Origin: Siphonodentalium dalli
Taxonomy: Eukaryota; Mollusca; Scaphopoda; Gadilida; Siphonodentaliidae
Direction of reading: 5' to 3'
NCBI GenBank assembly: GCA_032622095.1
Contig: CP136069.1
Coordinates: forward strand, 188,467,122 to 188,531,121
Length of the DNA: 64,000 nt
Under the pieces are notes generated by a model, which searched no databases, was not told the origin of the DNA, and saw only the letters and a program-made list of their open reading frames with translations. Position numbers and translations under genes: made by a program. Of the stretch, positions 45,201 through 58,145 are shown in pieces. Within the stretch, counting starts at the first letter, position 1. Every line of letters starts with the position of its first letter.

Positions 45201-47805
45201 AACATTCACGGTGACCCACAAGCTTCGATTAAACATCCACGGTAACCCACAAGCTTCGATTAAACATTCACGGTGACCCACAAGCTTCGATTAAACATTC
45301 ACAGTGACCCACAAGATTCGATTAAACATTCACGGTGACCCACAAGCTTCGATTAAACATTCACGGTGACCCACAAGCTTCGATTAAACATACACGGTGA
45401 CCCACAAGCTTCGATTAAACATTCACGGTGACCCACAAGCTTCGATTAAACATTCACAGTGACCCACAAGCTTCGATTAAACATTCACGGTGACCCACAA
45501 GCTTCGAGTAAACAATCACGGTGACCCACAAGCTTCGATTAAACATTCACGGTGACCCACAAGCTTCGATTAAACATTCACGGTAACACACAAGCTTCGA
45601 CTAAACATTCACGGTAACCCACAAGCTTCGATTAAACATTCACGGTGACCCACAAGCTTCGATTAAACATTCACGGTGACCCACAATCTTCGATTAAACA
45701 TTCACGGTGACCCACAATCTTCGATTAAACATTCACGGTAACCCACAAGCTTCGATTAAACATTCACGGTAACCCACAAGCTTCGATTAAACATTCACGG
45801 TGTCCCACGAGCTCCGATTAAACATTCAATGACCCACAAGCTTCGATTAAACATTCACGGTGACCCACAAGCTTCGATTAAACATTCACGGTGACCCACA
45901 AGCTTCGATTAAACATTCACGGTGACCCACAAGCTTCGATTAAACATACACGGTGAACCACAAGCTTCGATTAAACATTCACGGTGACCCACAAGCTTCG
46001 ATTAAACATTCACGGTGACCCACAAGCTTCGATTAAACATTCACGGTAACCCACAAGCTTCGATTAAACATTCACGGTGACCCACAAGCTTCGACTAAAC
46101 ATTCACGGTAACCCACAAGCTTCGATTAAACATTCACGGTAACCCACAAGATTCGATTAAACATTCACGGTGACCCACAAGCTTCGATTAAACATTCACG
46201 GTAACCCACAAGCTTCGATTAAACATTCACGGTAACCCACAAGATTCGATTAAACATTCACGGTGACCCACAAGCTTCGATTAAACATTCACGGTGACCC
46301 ACGATCTTCGATTAAACATACACGGTGACCCACAAGCTTCGATTAAACATTCACGGTGACCCACAAGCTTCGATTAAACATACACGGTGACCCACAAGCT
46401 TCGATTAAACATTCACGGTGACCCACAAGCTTCGATTAAACATTCACAGTGACCCACAAGCTTCGATTAAACATTCACGGTGACCCACAAGCTTCGACTA
46501 AACAATCACGGTGACCCACAAGCTTCGATTAAACATTCACGGTAACCCAAAAGCTTCGATTAAACATTCACGGCAACCCTTAAGCTTCGATTAAACATTC
46601 ACGGTGACTCACAAGCTTCGATTAAACATTCACGGTAACCCACAAGCTTCGAATAAACATTCACAGTGACACACAAGCTCGATTAAACATTCGCAGTGAC
46701 CCACAATCTTCGATTAAACATTCACGGTGACCCACAAGCTTCGAATAAACATTCACGGTAACCGCCCAAAAGCTTCGATTAAACATTCACGGTGACCCAC
46801 AATCTTCGATTAAACATTCACGGTAACCCACAAGCTTCGATTAAACATTCACGGTGACCCACAAGCTTCGATTAAACATTCACAGTGACCAACAAGATTC
46901 GATTAAACATTCACGGTGACCCACAAGCTTCGATTAAACATTCACGGTGACCCACAAGCTTCGATTAAACATACACGGTGACCCACAAGCTTCGATTAAA
47001 CATTCACGGTGACCCACAAGCTTCGATTAAACATTCACAGTGACCCACAAGCTTCGATTAAACATTCACGGTGACCCACAAGCTTCGATTAAACATTCAC
47101 GGTGACCCACAAGCTTCGATTAAACATACACGGTGACCCACACGCTTCGATTAAACATTCACGGTGACCCACAAGCTTCGATTAAACATTCACAGTGACC
47201 CACAAGCTTCGATTAAACATTAACGGTAACACACAAGCTTCAACTAAACATTCACGGTAACCCACAAGCTTCGATTAAACATTCACGGTGACCCACAAGC
47301 TTCGATTAAACATTCACGGTAACCCACAAGCTTCGATTAAACATTCACGGTAACCCACAAGCTTCGATTAAACATTCACGGTGTCCCACGAGCTCTGATT
47401 AAACATTCAGTGACCCACAAGCTTCGATTAAACATTCACGGTGACCCACAAGCTTCGATTAAACATTCACGGTGACCCACAAGCTTCGATTAAACATTCA
47501 CGGTGACCCACAAGCTTCGATTAAACATACACGGTGACCCACAAGCTTCGATTAAACATTCACGGTGACCCACAAGCTTCGATTAAACATTCACGGTGAC
47601 CCACGAGCTTCGATTAAACATTCACGGTGACCCACGAGCTTCGATTAAACATTCACGGTGACCCACGAGCTTCGATTAAAAATTCACGGTGACCCACAAG
47701 CTTCGATTAAACATTCACGGTAACCCACAAGCTTCGATTAAACATTCACGGTAACCCACAAGCTTCGATTAAACATTCACGGTGACCCACGAGCTTTGAT
47801 TAAAC

Positions 47806-49650
47806 ATTCGGTGACCCACGAGCTTTGATTAAACATTCAGTGACCCACAAGCTTCGATTAAACATTCACGGTGACCCACAAGCTTCGATTAAACATTCAC
47901 GGTGACCCACAATCTTCGATTAAACATACACGGTGACACACAAGCTTCGATTAAACATTCACGGTGACCCACAAGCTTCGATTAAACATTCACGGTAACC
48001 CACAAGCTTCGATTAAACATTCACGGTGACCCACCAGCTTCGATTAAACATTCAGTGACCCACAAGCTTCGATTAAACATTCACGGTAACCCACAAGCTT
48101 CGATTAAACATTCACGGTAACCCACAAGCTCCGATTAAACATTCACGGTGACCAACAAGCTTCGATTAAACATACACGGTAACCCACAAGCTCCGATTAA
48201 ACATTCACGGTAACCCACAAGCTTCGATTAAACATTCACGGTGACCCACAAGCTTCGACTAAACAATCACGGTGACCCACAAGCTTCGATTATACATTCA
48301 CGGTGACCCACAATCTTCGATTAAACATTCACGGTGACCCACAAGCTTCGATTAAACATTCACGGTAACCCACAAGCTTCGATTAAACATTCACGGTGAC
48401 CCACGAGCTTTGATTAAACATTCGGTGACCCACGAGCTTTGATTAAACATTCAGTGACCCACAAGCTTCGATTAAACATTCACGGTGACCCACAAGCTTC
48501 GATTAAACATTCACGGTGACCCACAATCTTCGATTAAACATACACGGTGACACACAAGCTTCGATTATACATTCACGGTGACCCACAATCTTCGATTAAA
48601 CATTCACGGTGACCCACAAGCTTCGATTAAACATTCACGGTAACCCACAAGCTTCGATTAAACATTCACGGTGACCCACAAGCTTCGATTAAACATTCAC
48701 GGTAACCCACAAGCTTCGATTAAACATTCACGGTGACCCACAAGCTTCGATTAAACATTCAGTGACCCACGAGCTTCGATTAAACATTCACGGTAACCCA
48801 CAAGCTTCGATTAAACATTCACGGTAACCCACAAGCTCCGATTAAACATTCACGGTGACCCACGAGCTTCGATTAAACATTCACGGTGACCCACGAGCTT
48901 CGATTAAAAATTCACGGTGACCCACAAGCTTCGATTAAACATTCACGGTAACCCACAAGCTTCGATTAAACATTCACGGTAACCCACAAGCTTCGATTAA
49001 ACATTCACGGTGACCCACGAGCTTTGATTAAACATTCGGTGACCCACGAGCTTTGATTAAACATTCAGTGACCCACAAGCTTCGATTAAACATTCACGGT
49101 GACCCACAAGCTTCGATTAAACATTCACGGTGACCCACAATCTTCGATTAAACATACACGGTGACACACAAGCTTCGATTAAACATTCACGGTGACCCAC
49201 AAGCTTCGATTAAACATTCACGGTAACCCACAAGCTTCGATTAAACATTCACGGTGACCCACCAGCTTCGATTAAACATTCAGTGACCCACAAGCTTCGA
49301 TTAAACATTCACGGTAACCCACAAGCTTCGATTAAACATTCACGGTAACCCACAAGCTCCGATTAAACATTCACGGTGACCAACAAGCTTCGATTAAACA
49401 TACACGGTAACCCACAAGCTCCGATTAAACATTCACGGTAACCCACAAGCTTCGATTAAACATTCACGGTGACCCACAAGCTTCGACTAAACAATCACGG
49501 TGACCCACAAGCTTCGATTATACATTCACGGTGACCCACAATCTTCGATTAAACATTCACGGTGACCCACAAGCTTCGATTAAACATTCACGGTAACCCA
49601 CAAGCTTCGATTAAACATTCACGGTGACCCACGAGCTTTGATTAAACATT
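47806..49650 (+). repeat. 614-bp higher-order repeat in the satellite
   Basis: The deletion variant ATTCGGTGACCCACGAGC starts at 47806, 48420, 49034 and 49648, spacing exactly 614 bp three times. A further copy at 51380 is 1,732 bp on. The block is about 20 monomers, two of them short. Confidence 0.85.
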
Positions 49651-52518
49651 CGGTGACCCACGAGCTTTGATTAAACATTCAGTGACCCACAAGCTTCGAT
49701 TAAACATTCACGGTGACCCACAAGCTTCGATTAAACATTCACGGTGACCCACAATCTTCGATTAAACATACACGGTGACACACAAGCTTCGATTAAACAT
49801 TCACGGTGACCCACAAGCTTCGATTAAACATTCACGGTAACCCACAAGCTTCGATTAAACATTCACGGTGACCCACAAGCTTCGATTAAACATTCAGTGA
49901 CCCACGAGCTTCGATTAAACATTCACGGTAACCCACAAGCTTCGATTAAACATTCACGGTAACCCACAAGCTCCGATTAAACATTCACGGTGACCAACAA
50001 GCTTCGATTAAACATACACGGTAACCCACAAGCTCCGATTAAACATTCACGGTAACCCACAAGCTTCGATTAAACATTCACGGTGACCCACAAGCTTCGA
50101 CTAAACAATCACGGTGACCCACAAGCTTCGATTATACATTCACGGTGACCCACAATCTTCGATTAAACATTCACGGTGACCCACAAGCTTCGATTAAACA
50201 TTCACGGTAACCCACAAGCTTCGATTAAACATTCACGGTAACCCACAAGATTCGATTAAACATTCACGGTGACCCACAAGCTTCGATTAAACATTCACGG
50301 TGACCCACGAGCTTCGATTAAACATACACGGTGACCCACAAGCTTCGATTAAACATTCACGGTGACCCACAAGCTTCGATTAAACATACACGGTGACCCA
50401 CAAGCTTCGATTAAACATTCACGGTGACCCACAAGCTTCGATTAAACATTCACAGTGACCCACAAGCTTCGATTAAACATTCACGGTGACCCACAAGCTT
50501 CGACTAAACAATCACGGTGACCCACAAGCTTCGATTAAACATTCACGGTAACCCAAAAGCTTCGATTAAACATTCACGGCAACCCTTAAGCTTCGATTAA
50601 ACATTCACGGTGACTCACAAGCTTCGATTAAACATTCACGGTAACCCACAAGCTTCGATTAAACATTCACAGTGACCCACAAGCTCGATAAAACATTCGC
50701 AGTGACCCACAAGCTTCGATTAAACATTCACGGTGACCCACAAGCTTCGATTAAACATTCACGGTAACCGCCCAAAAGCTTCGATTAAACATTCACGGTG
50801 ACCCACAATCTTCGATTAAACATTCACGGTAACCCACAAGCTTCGATTAAACATTCACGGTGACCCACAAGCTTCGATTAAACATTCACAGTGACCAACA
50901 AGATTCGATTAAACATTCACGGTGACCCACAAGCTTCGATTAAACATTCACGGTGACCCACAAGCTTCGATTAAACATACACGGTGACCCACAAGCTTCG
51001 ATTAAACATTCACGGTGACCCACAAGCTTCGATTAAACATTCACAGTGACCCACAAGCTTCGATTAAACATTCACGGTGACCCACAAGCTTCGATTAAAC
51101 ATTCACGGTGACCCACAAGCTTCGATTAAACATACACGGTGACCCACAAGCTTCGATTAAACATTCACGGTGACCCACAAGCTTCGATTAAACATTCACG
51201 GTGACCCACGAGCTTCGATTAAACATTCACGGTGACCCACGAGCTTCGATTAAACATTCACGGTGACCCACAAGCTTCGATTAAACATTCACGGTAACCC
51301 ACAAGCTTCGATTAAACATTCACGGTAACCCACAAGCTTCGATTAAGCATTCACGGTGACCCACGAGCTTTGATTAAACATTCGGTGACCCACGAGCTTT
51401 GATTAAACATTCAGTGACCCACAAGCTTCGATTAAACATTCACGGTGACCCACAAGCTTCGATTAAACATTCACGGTGACCCACAATCTTCGATTAAACA
51501 TACACGGTGACACACAAGCTTCGATTAAACATTCACGGTGACCCACAAGCTTCGATTAAACATTCACGGTAACCCACAAGCTTCGATTAAACATTCACGG
51601 TGACCCACAAGCTTCGATTAAACATTCAGTGACCCACGAGCTTCGATTAAACATTCACGGTAACCCACAAGCTTCGATTAAACATTCACGGTAACCCACA
51701 AGCTCCGATTAAACATTCACGGTGACCCACAAGCTTCGATTAAACATACACGGTAACCCACAAGCTCCGATTAAACATTCACGGTAACCCACAATCTTCG
51801 ATTAAACATTCACAGTGACCCACAAGCTTCGATTAAACATTCACGGTAACCCACAATCTTCGATTAAACATTCACGGCGACCCACAAGCTTCGATTAAAC
51901 ATTCACGGTAACCCACAAGCTTCGATTAAACATTCACGGTAACCCACAAGCTTCGAATAAACATTCACAGTGACCCACAAGCTTCGATTAAACATTCACG
52001 GTAACCCACAAGCTTCGATTAAACATTCACGGTAACCCACAAGCTTCGATTAAACATTCACGGTGACCCACAAGCTTCGATTAAACATTCACGGTGACCC
52101 ACAAGCTTCGATTAAACATTCACGGTGACCCACAAGCTTCGATTAAACATTCACGGTGACCCACAAGCTTCGATTAAACATTCACGGTAACCCACAAGCT
52201 TCGATTAAACATTCACGGTGACCCACAAGCTTCGATTAAACATTCACGGTAACCCACAAGCTTCGATTAAACATTCACGGTGACCCACAAGCTTCGATTA
52301 AACATTCACGGTAACCCACAAGCTTCGATTAAACATTCACGGTGACCCACAAGCTTCGATTAAACATTCACGGTAACCCACAAGCTTCGATTAAACATTC
52401 ACGGTAACCCACAAGCTTTGATTAAACATTCACGGTGACCCACAAGCTTCGATTAAACATACACAGTGACCCACGAGCTTCGATTAAACATTCACAGTGA
52501 CCCAAAGGATTCAATAAA

Positions 52519-53278
52519 AGATGGATTATCTCTTCATATAACAATTTTTAAATAATTTCCTGAGTGTAAAATAATAATTATGAATTGAAGACCCCTGACC
52601 GAAAACGCTTCTGTCTATCAATCTTGATTTTATTTCGAATATTTTATTATAAGATGAGATGATTAAATAGGACTCTTTATTGTTCTATTTTTAGAACAGA
52701 CAATTCAGGCGATAACATATGGCGATAGAGATCATAGCTACTTTTCAAACGTCAAATGTCTCAGATTGATTGTTTGTATTGTTCTATTCCATATTATATT
52801 TATAAGCGATAATGAGTCTTATTAACGTTTATTTGTGACAAAATTACACTATAAAAATTATGGTCTCTGTCAGGGTCCACGCTGGACCGAAATTTACTTT
52901 TGCCAAATGAAAATATTTTTTGCCAAATGTTATCCCTGATCGTATGATTTTCTGGAACCGTGATTGAGTTTTATGTTTCGATACTCGCGGTTTGAACGAC
53001 GTTTGATATCGATATATAGGAAAGCAGTTAGTTAATAATTATACTCGCATCTCTATTATCATACAACGATAAACCAATCAACGAACAATAAAATGGTAGA
53101 AGAGTTGCTTCATCGGAAGGGAACATCACAAGAGGATTAGCTATGTAAACGCCACCATCACACTAAATATTGGTAATCCCGCACCCATCGATAATAAGGT
53201 TAACAGATTAACTGCATCTTAATGGAGGTGCTAACATTTCCGAAACCATATACAGCATGATGGTTTAATTATATATAT
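52519..53278. other. Intron sequence right of satellite
   Basis: 52519-52870 is paralogous to 36048-36420. From 52875 repeated TTTTGCCAAATG phrases occur, as at 54165-54230 and 56245-56310. No exon seen. Confidence 0.55.
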
Positions 53279-54245
53279 GAACATGTACTTACCACCACCG
53301 GGGACACAAAAGGTCCTCGTGCCACGAACTGTTTCTCCGAAGCCCTCTATACATGCACATACTCCAACTGAGTTGCACTCTGCACCTCTGGGACAACGTA
53401 TACTGGTGGTTGAACAAGCGCCTCCTAGCGTGAGAGTAGCTTCAATGAAACAATAGAGATGTTATCCAACAGGACGTTAACGTTGCCAAATCTGCTTTAG
53501 TTATGCCCCTTATATATAGAAATCGCATCGAAAATACAATGTAGGCCACACTATTGTATTCGATGCAATGAAAGTGTGAAGTCTGTATAACGGTTATATT
53601 GGATCAATTTGGATGTATCGTACCTATGGTGCCAACATCGAAGATCCGACAGACTTTTCCGAATCTCCGATTAATTTTGAATTACATCCGTACGTGTTGG
53701 TTACAGACGGTCGAACCTCGCACCGAATACAGTACACGCAAGGTTTTCACATTCGGCTTTCCGTAAATTGGGTTTGGAAATCCTCGTTAACAAAGAGAAA
53801 TACCAATCGCATCTTCTCGGATTATCGTTCTTGGCAGAAATAGATATTTGCGTACGGAAAACACCGACGTCGGCCGACAATCTCTACCAGAGCGCACCAG
53901 TCATACTTCTTTTCTGACTGTAACCGGCTGGGTACAAGTCCGTGTTTCTATATTCAGCATAGGATTTTCCAGCAAAAATGGCGAAACCAGATCGCTCCAA
54001 AGTCAAATTGTCTATGTGCTTTGAGAACAATTCCCACAGTAAAACATATTGACAGAATTTCCGAAACCATATAAAGCACTAAAATAATTATATTGTAACA
54101 GTTTCCTAAAATGAATGATATGGATTGACCGATATTTTTCAACTTTTTTGAGGAATTAAAAAGTGACTTTTGCCAATTGAAATTTTTGTTTGCCAAATGT
54201 GAATTATTTTTGCCATTGGCAAAATTGGCAAGTGGCAGCGCTAAC
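53279..54245 (-). repeat. Exon duplicon, copy 2
   Basis: Nearly identical to 55351-56335, including the TTTGCCATTGGCAAA end and GGCAGCGCTAACTCTCTGTT. The repeat distance of the exons is 2,077 bp, of which about 1.08 kb is the retroposon at 54279-55348. Confidence 0.88.
53293..53424 (-). CDS. EB-module exon, duplicon copy 2
   Basis: 132-bp exon between acceptor CTCACGCTAG| and donor G|GTAAGT, phase 1-1, six cysteines. It differs from copy 3 by one residue, ACIEGF here against ACREGF. Because the phases are equal, this exon can be included or skipped without breaking the frame. Confidence 0.68.
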
Positions 54246-54278
54246 TCTCTGTTAACTCTCTGTATTATATATATGAAC

Positions 54279-55348
54279 TCTGATTGCTTCGACCTTATTA
54301 GTTCCTCTTTGTCAGAGCGTTGAGCACGGGTGAGTTGTGTGGCCGCGTCCTCGGATGTAGCTGCCCCCGTGCTTGACGCCGGTGAGACGGTTTTGGATTA
54401 GGATTATGGACTTAATCCCAGACGCCGTGTTGGCCGCAGTGCAAATGAGTCGGGTAGTGGACATTGCTAACTGGCGTCTCCAGTCTAGCAGGGGCTACCC
54501 GACCCTTTGCCTGGAGTTCCGGACTGAAGATGCTGGCATCCAGAGATCGCAAGCCCGGGACACCAACTCCAAGACTGCCTCCTGTCATCTGAGTGGGAAG
54601 AAGAAGGGGCCGCCCAAGAAAAACACGCCAGCGAGACGAAGAAGGGACGCCGCCAGACGTGCCAAATGGAAACAGAAGAGGGGGTGACTGTTGATCAGCC
54701 GGTCACCCCTCCACTTGTGGTCCAGCCGACGTCCAGAGTCACAGCCGGCAGGTCGGAGTTGTCTGAGAGACGCCCAGACGACCCGACCTGCATGGAGTCA
54801 GGCGACATCGTACCAGCTAGCAGGGACTCCGTGGGTCTGCCGGAGGTCCCTGCTGTCGTCGTCGAGGCAAGCGGAAGAAGGGAGCAGGAAACCACCCCTG
54901 CTGTTCCTGCCGCCTGCTTCGAGGTGGAACTGGACAGCTTGCCACCACGGACACCGGAGTACCATCACATCCCGGTGTTCCCCAGCTCCACCACCAGCAA
55001 CAACAACAACAACATCAGCGCAGGCTCCACTAAGTCTGTAGAAGAAATCCTCCTTGATACTGAGAGGGAAATCGCTTTATCCAAAAAAGCGAGGGAAAAA
55101 TCAGATAAATTACTGGAAATTCAAGAAAAAAAAGAACAAGAACAACAGAAATCCCCTCCATCTCCACAGTCGTCAACGGAGAAGCCAAACCCAAAAAAGA
55201 AAAGAAAAAAGAAAAAATAATTACCATCACAAAATGCTCACCTTTTTTTTAGGATTCCCAATAAAGGCAAGAACGTAAGGGATTAAGGGGAGTTACCATT
55301 CGGTGCTTCCGACAATCCCGGGCTAGCCCCCCGAACCACTCACTCTAC
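54279..55348 (+). mobile_element. 1.07-kb retroposon with 11-bp target duplication
   Basis: TATATATGAAC stands before the element (54268-54278) and again after it (55349-55359), where it leads into the duplicon. The element starts TCTGATTGCTTCGACC and ends CCACTCACTCTAC, with no TIRs, LTRs or poly-A. It is far more GC-rich than its surroundings. Direct duplication of this length suggests target-primed reverse transcription. Confidence 0.65.
54405..55220 (+). CDS. ORF1-like protein of the retroposon (two overlapping frames)
   Basis: The first frame (ATG 54405 to 54687; open from 54373) gives a short globular start (LIPDAVLAAVQMSRVVDIAN), then a strongly basic patch, KKKGPPKKNTPARRRRDAAR. The second frame (54666-55220) overlaps it by 22 bp and encodes a proline/serine/glutamate-rich chain, an acidic helix (EEILLDTEREIALSKKARE) and a lysine tail (PKKKRKKKK). 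A basic K-S/T-P-x-RRRD patch followed by low-complexity acidic sequence is common in retroelement-associated ORFs of marine invertebrates and would suit nucleic-acid binding. I recognise no RT or endonuclease. Whether the two frames are joined by frameshift or one is damaged is unclear. Confidence 0.45.
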
Positions 55349-56335
55349 TATATATGAACATGTACTTACCACCACCGGGGACACAAAAGGTCCTCGTGCC
55401 ACGAACTGTTTCTCCGAAGCCCTCTCTACATGCACATACTCCAACTGAGTTGCACTCTGCACCTCTGGGACAACGTATACTGGTGGTTGAACAAGCGCCT
55501 CCTATCGAGAGAGTAGCTTCAATGAAACAATAGAGATGTTATCCAACAGGACGTTAACGTTGCCAAATCTGCTTTAGTTATGCCCCTTATATATAGAAAT
55601 CGCATCGAAAATACAATGTAGGCCACACTATTGTATTCGATGCAATGAAAGTGTGAAGTCTGTATAACGGTTATATTGGATCAATTTGGATGTATCGTAC
55701 CTATGGTGCCAACATCGAAGATCCGACAGACTTTGCCGAATCTCCGATTAATTTTGAATTACATCCGTACGTGTTTGTTACAGACGGTCGAACCTCGCAC
55801 CGAATACAGTACACGCAAGGTTTTCACATTCGGCTTTCCGTAAATTGGGTTTGGAAATCCTCGTTAACAAAGAGAAATACCAATCGCATCTTCTCGGATT
55901 ATCGTTCTTGGCAGACATAGATATTTGCGTACGGAAAACACCGACGTCGGCCGACAATCTCTACCAGAGCGCACCAGTCATACTTCTTTTCTGACTGTAG
56001 CCGGCTGGGTACTAGTCCGTGTTTCTATATTCAGCATAGGATTTTCCAGCAAAAATGGCGAAACCAGATCGCTCCAAAGTCAAATTGTCTATGTGCTTTG
56101 AGAACAATTCCCACACTAAAACATATTGACAGAATTTCCGAAACCATATAAATCACTAAAATAATTATATTGTAACAGTTTCCTAAAATGAATGATATGG
56201 ATTGACCGATATTTTTCAACTTTTTTGAGGAATTAAAAAGTGACTTACCAAAACTTTTGCCAAATGATATTTTTGTTTGCCAAATGTGAATTATTTTTGC
56301 CATTGGCAAATTTGGCAAGTGGCAGCGCTAACTCT
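55349..56335 (-). repeat. Exon duplicon, copy 3
   Basis: Third copy of the EB exon plus intron unit. It ends at GCTAACTCTCTGTT, where sequence paralogous to 36420-36560 begins. Confidence 0.88.
55370..55501 (-). CDS. EB-module exon, duplicon copy 3
   Basis: 132-bp exon, acceptor CTCTCGATAG|, donor G|GTAAGT, phase 1-1, six cysteines (GACSTTSIRC ... CACREGF ... TFCVPGG). It lies 2,077 bp upstream, in gene direction, of copy 2 and is its recent tandem duplicate. Confidence 0.68.
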
Positions 56336-56967
56336 CTGTTAACAGTAACCACTGTTGTTCGTTATCTAAACAGCCACACGTTTTTAGACCAGTAAATATT
56401 ATAATATAATGAATATTAATCGATAGAAGCATTTCCGGACAGGGGTCTTCGATTCAGTCTAATAATAATTTTTGTATACCCCGATAACTATATATCACAT
56501 GTTTTCAAAAGAGATAGATCATCTTTAGTAAGTGAATTTGGCTGAATCGTTAACACTGTCATATATGGGAACCCATTTAGTTCAGTGATTCCTTTAGATA
56601 TTACATTAGTGACGTAGGTTCCTGGTCCTGACGTTAATTAATGAGAGGTGGCAGGGTGCAACAGTGTTTGTTGTTGAAATTTGTACCATGTTTACCAAAA
56701 TAACGTTGAGTATATATATAATCACGAACTGGGTAGGTAACAGCATGAACACGTATATATCGCATTTATCATTAATTGTTATGCGCATTTCTAGATATGA
56801 TCTGCTAGTCATATGTGTTTATTTTATTGATGATTGTAATTCCCGAACCAATAGTGTTTCGTAGATCATAAAGCCAAATTATAGCTTTATTTCATGGTAC
56901 TATATAGCGTGTGGCACTTTTTGTCTTTGGCCTTTTGACACCTGATACAGACCAATGTTACTCTGCA
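56336..56967. other. Intron or intergenic, no exon seen
   Basis: 56336-56500 is paralogous to 36420-36570. The rest is AT-rich. Near 56934-56965, CACCTGATACAGACCAATGT is the complement of 60419-60445, a short dispersed inverted repeat. Confidence 0.45.
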
Positions 56968-57521
56968 GTAATACAAAACTATTAGTTAAAATTCCTCAGT
57001 GATATAGGGTATGTAGCATGCCACGCCAGCCGTTGGGGCATGCCACATGTTCTTTGACAAGCTAAAATCGTAACATTGCCACAGGGTAATAACTCTATAA
57101 AGAATGTATATTTACGAAATAACGCCGATTTGTATTAGAAATAACAACACCACAATAGATCAACTGTGGTGAAATATAAGTAAAATTCTTCTCTTGGGTG
57201 GGTGGGCTTGGGGGAAGTTTGGGGTACGCTCTTTAAAAAACTTCTCCAAATATGCCCGTTATTTCGTCAAAAACACTTCTTCAAATATCTCCGTTATTTA
57301 GTTAATAAAAATAATTTCTTATTTCATAATTTCGTCATTTCGATGCATTTTTTATTCCGCAATTTCGCTGTATTTTCCTATTTCGCTTTTTCGTGGTATT
57401 TCATATTTCGATAATTCGCTATACTTGACATATTATGGGATATTGGCATGCCTCAACGGCTGACGTGGCATGCCACATACCCTTTATCACTGAGGAATTT
57501 TAACTAATAGTTTTGTATTAC
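56968..57521. mobile_element. 554-bp TIR element
   Basis: Terminal inverted repeats of about 78 bp start GTAATACAAAACTATTAGTT and continue AAAATTCCTCAGTGATA, GCATGCCACG, CAGCCGTTG, GGCATGCCA with a few mismatches. The interior is T-rich with repeated TATTTCGTCATTTCG-like phrases. No ORF. The target duplication is not clear. Confidence 0.8.
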
Positions 57522-57582
57522 TACTACATGTCGAGTTAACTGTGACTAAATCCAGAGCCATCTGAACCGCACTGGGTTATTG

Positions 57583-57660
57583 CATACCGCCGGCCGCTAG
57601 CGTTAGTTAATTAGACAGCGCTGTCTAATTAACTAACGCTGACGGCCGGTGCCGGTAATC
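57583..57660. repeat. Palindrome with 40-bp perfect core
   Basis: The core 57600-57639 is the perfect inverted repeat GCGTTAGTTAATTAGACAGC and its complement with no spacer. It extends with few mismatches through CCGGCCG on both sides and TACCG further out. It could be a minimal fold-back element. Confidence 0.92.
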
Positions 57661-58145
57661 ACAGTGACAACACAGCTCGTATGTTTACCGTTTAAGGCTT
57701 GTTATACTAATTAATTTGCAGTCAGCTGCTTAGATATGTCTTCATAAGCAATGTATATCACGTTTCAAATTTAATTTTTTTAATTTTAAAATTTAATTTT
57801 TTTAATTTTTTTTTTACATTTTTAGATCCTCAGTCCAACCATAAAACTGTCTTTTTCATTGCAAGTTTATAATTTTAAATTTTAAATTCAAAGTTTAACT
57901 TTAAAAAAAATTTAATTTAATTTTTATGATTTTTTTAAAAACCTGAATCTGAAATGATAAATAAACGAAATTAAAAGTTTTAAAACCTAACTTACATTTA
58001 AAAAGGAAGACGGGTAGCAAGACACTCTTTTTAGGTATGGTAACTGGTAGCAAACTAATCTTCCGAAAATCTTCCGCCTAAACTCAGCTATAATATTTTG
58101 GTCGGCATCTATGAACCGACAAAATAGGAACCAAACAAATATACC
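57661..58145. other. AT-rich spacer
   Basis: 57760-57970 consists of short runs built from TTTAATTTT, AAATTTAA and T-tracts. No gene. Confidence 0.5.

Larger units (their letters stand above)
40591..52518 (+). repeat. 11.9-kb satellite, 31-bp monomer (~385 copies)
   Basis: Monomer CACAAGCTTCGATTAAACAT + TCACGGTGACC, 31 bp. Each normally contains the palindromes AAGCTT and GGTNACC. Main variants are GGTGACC/GGTAACC, CATTCACGG/CATACACGG, CAAG/CGAG/CAATC and TTCGA/TTTGA, plus 25-27-bp deletion forms (CATTCGGTGACC, CATTCAGTGACC) and a 3-bp insertion form, GTAACCGCCCACAAG. Diagnostic variants recur at fixed distances, showing higher-order repeats. The length, 31 bp, is not a multiple of three and each monomer has TAA, so the array has no coding frame. 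It lies between EB exons, probably inside an intron. Confidence 0.97.

Noticed and set aside
40591-52518. Regular repeat array resembling a CRISPR locus
   Set aside because: No unique spacers: the whole 31-bp period is repeated. No cas genes, and the context is metazoan. It is a satellite.
40228-55920. 76-codon frame MYRTYGANIEDPTDF... conserved at 40228, 53613 and 55690
   Set aside because: The three copies are parts of one recently duplicated intron segment. The few differences among them are mostly amino-acid-changing, so frame retention reflects recency, not selection.
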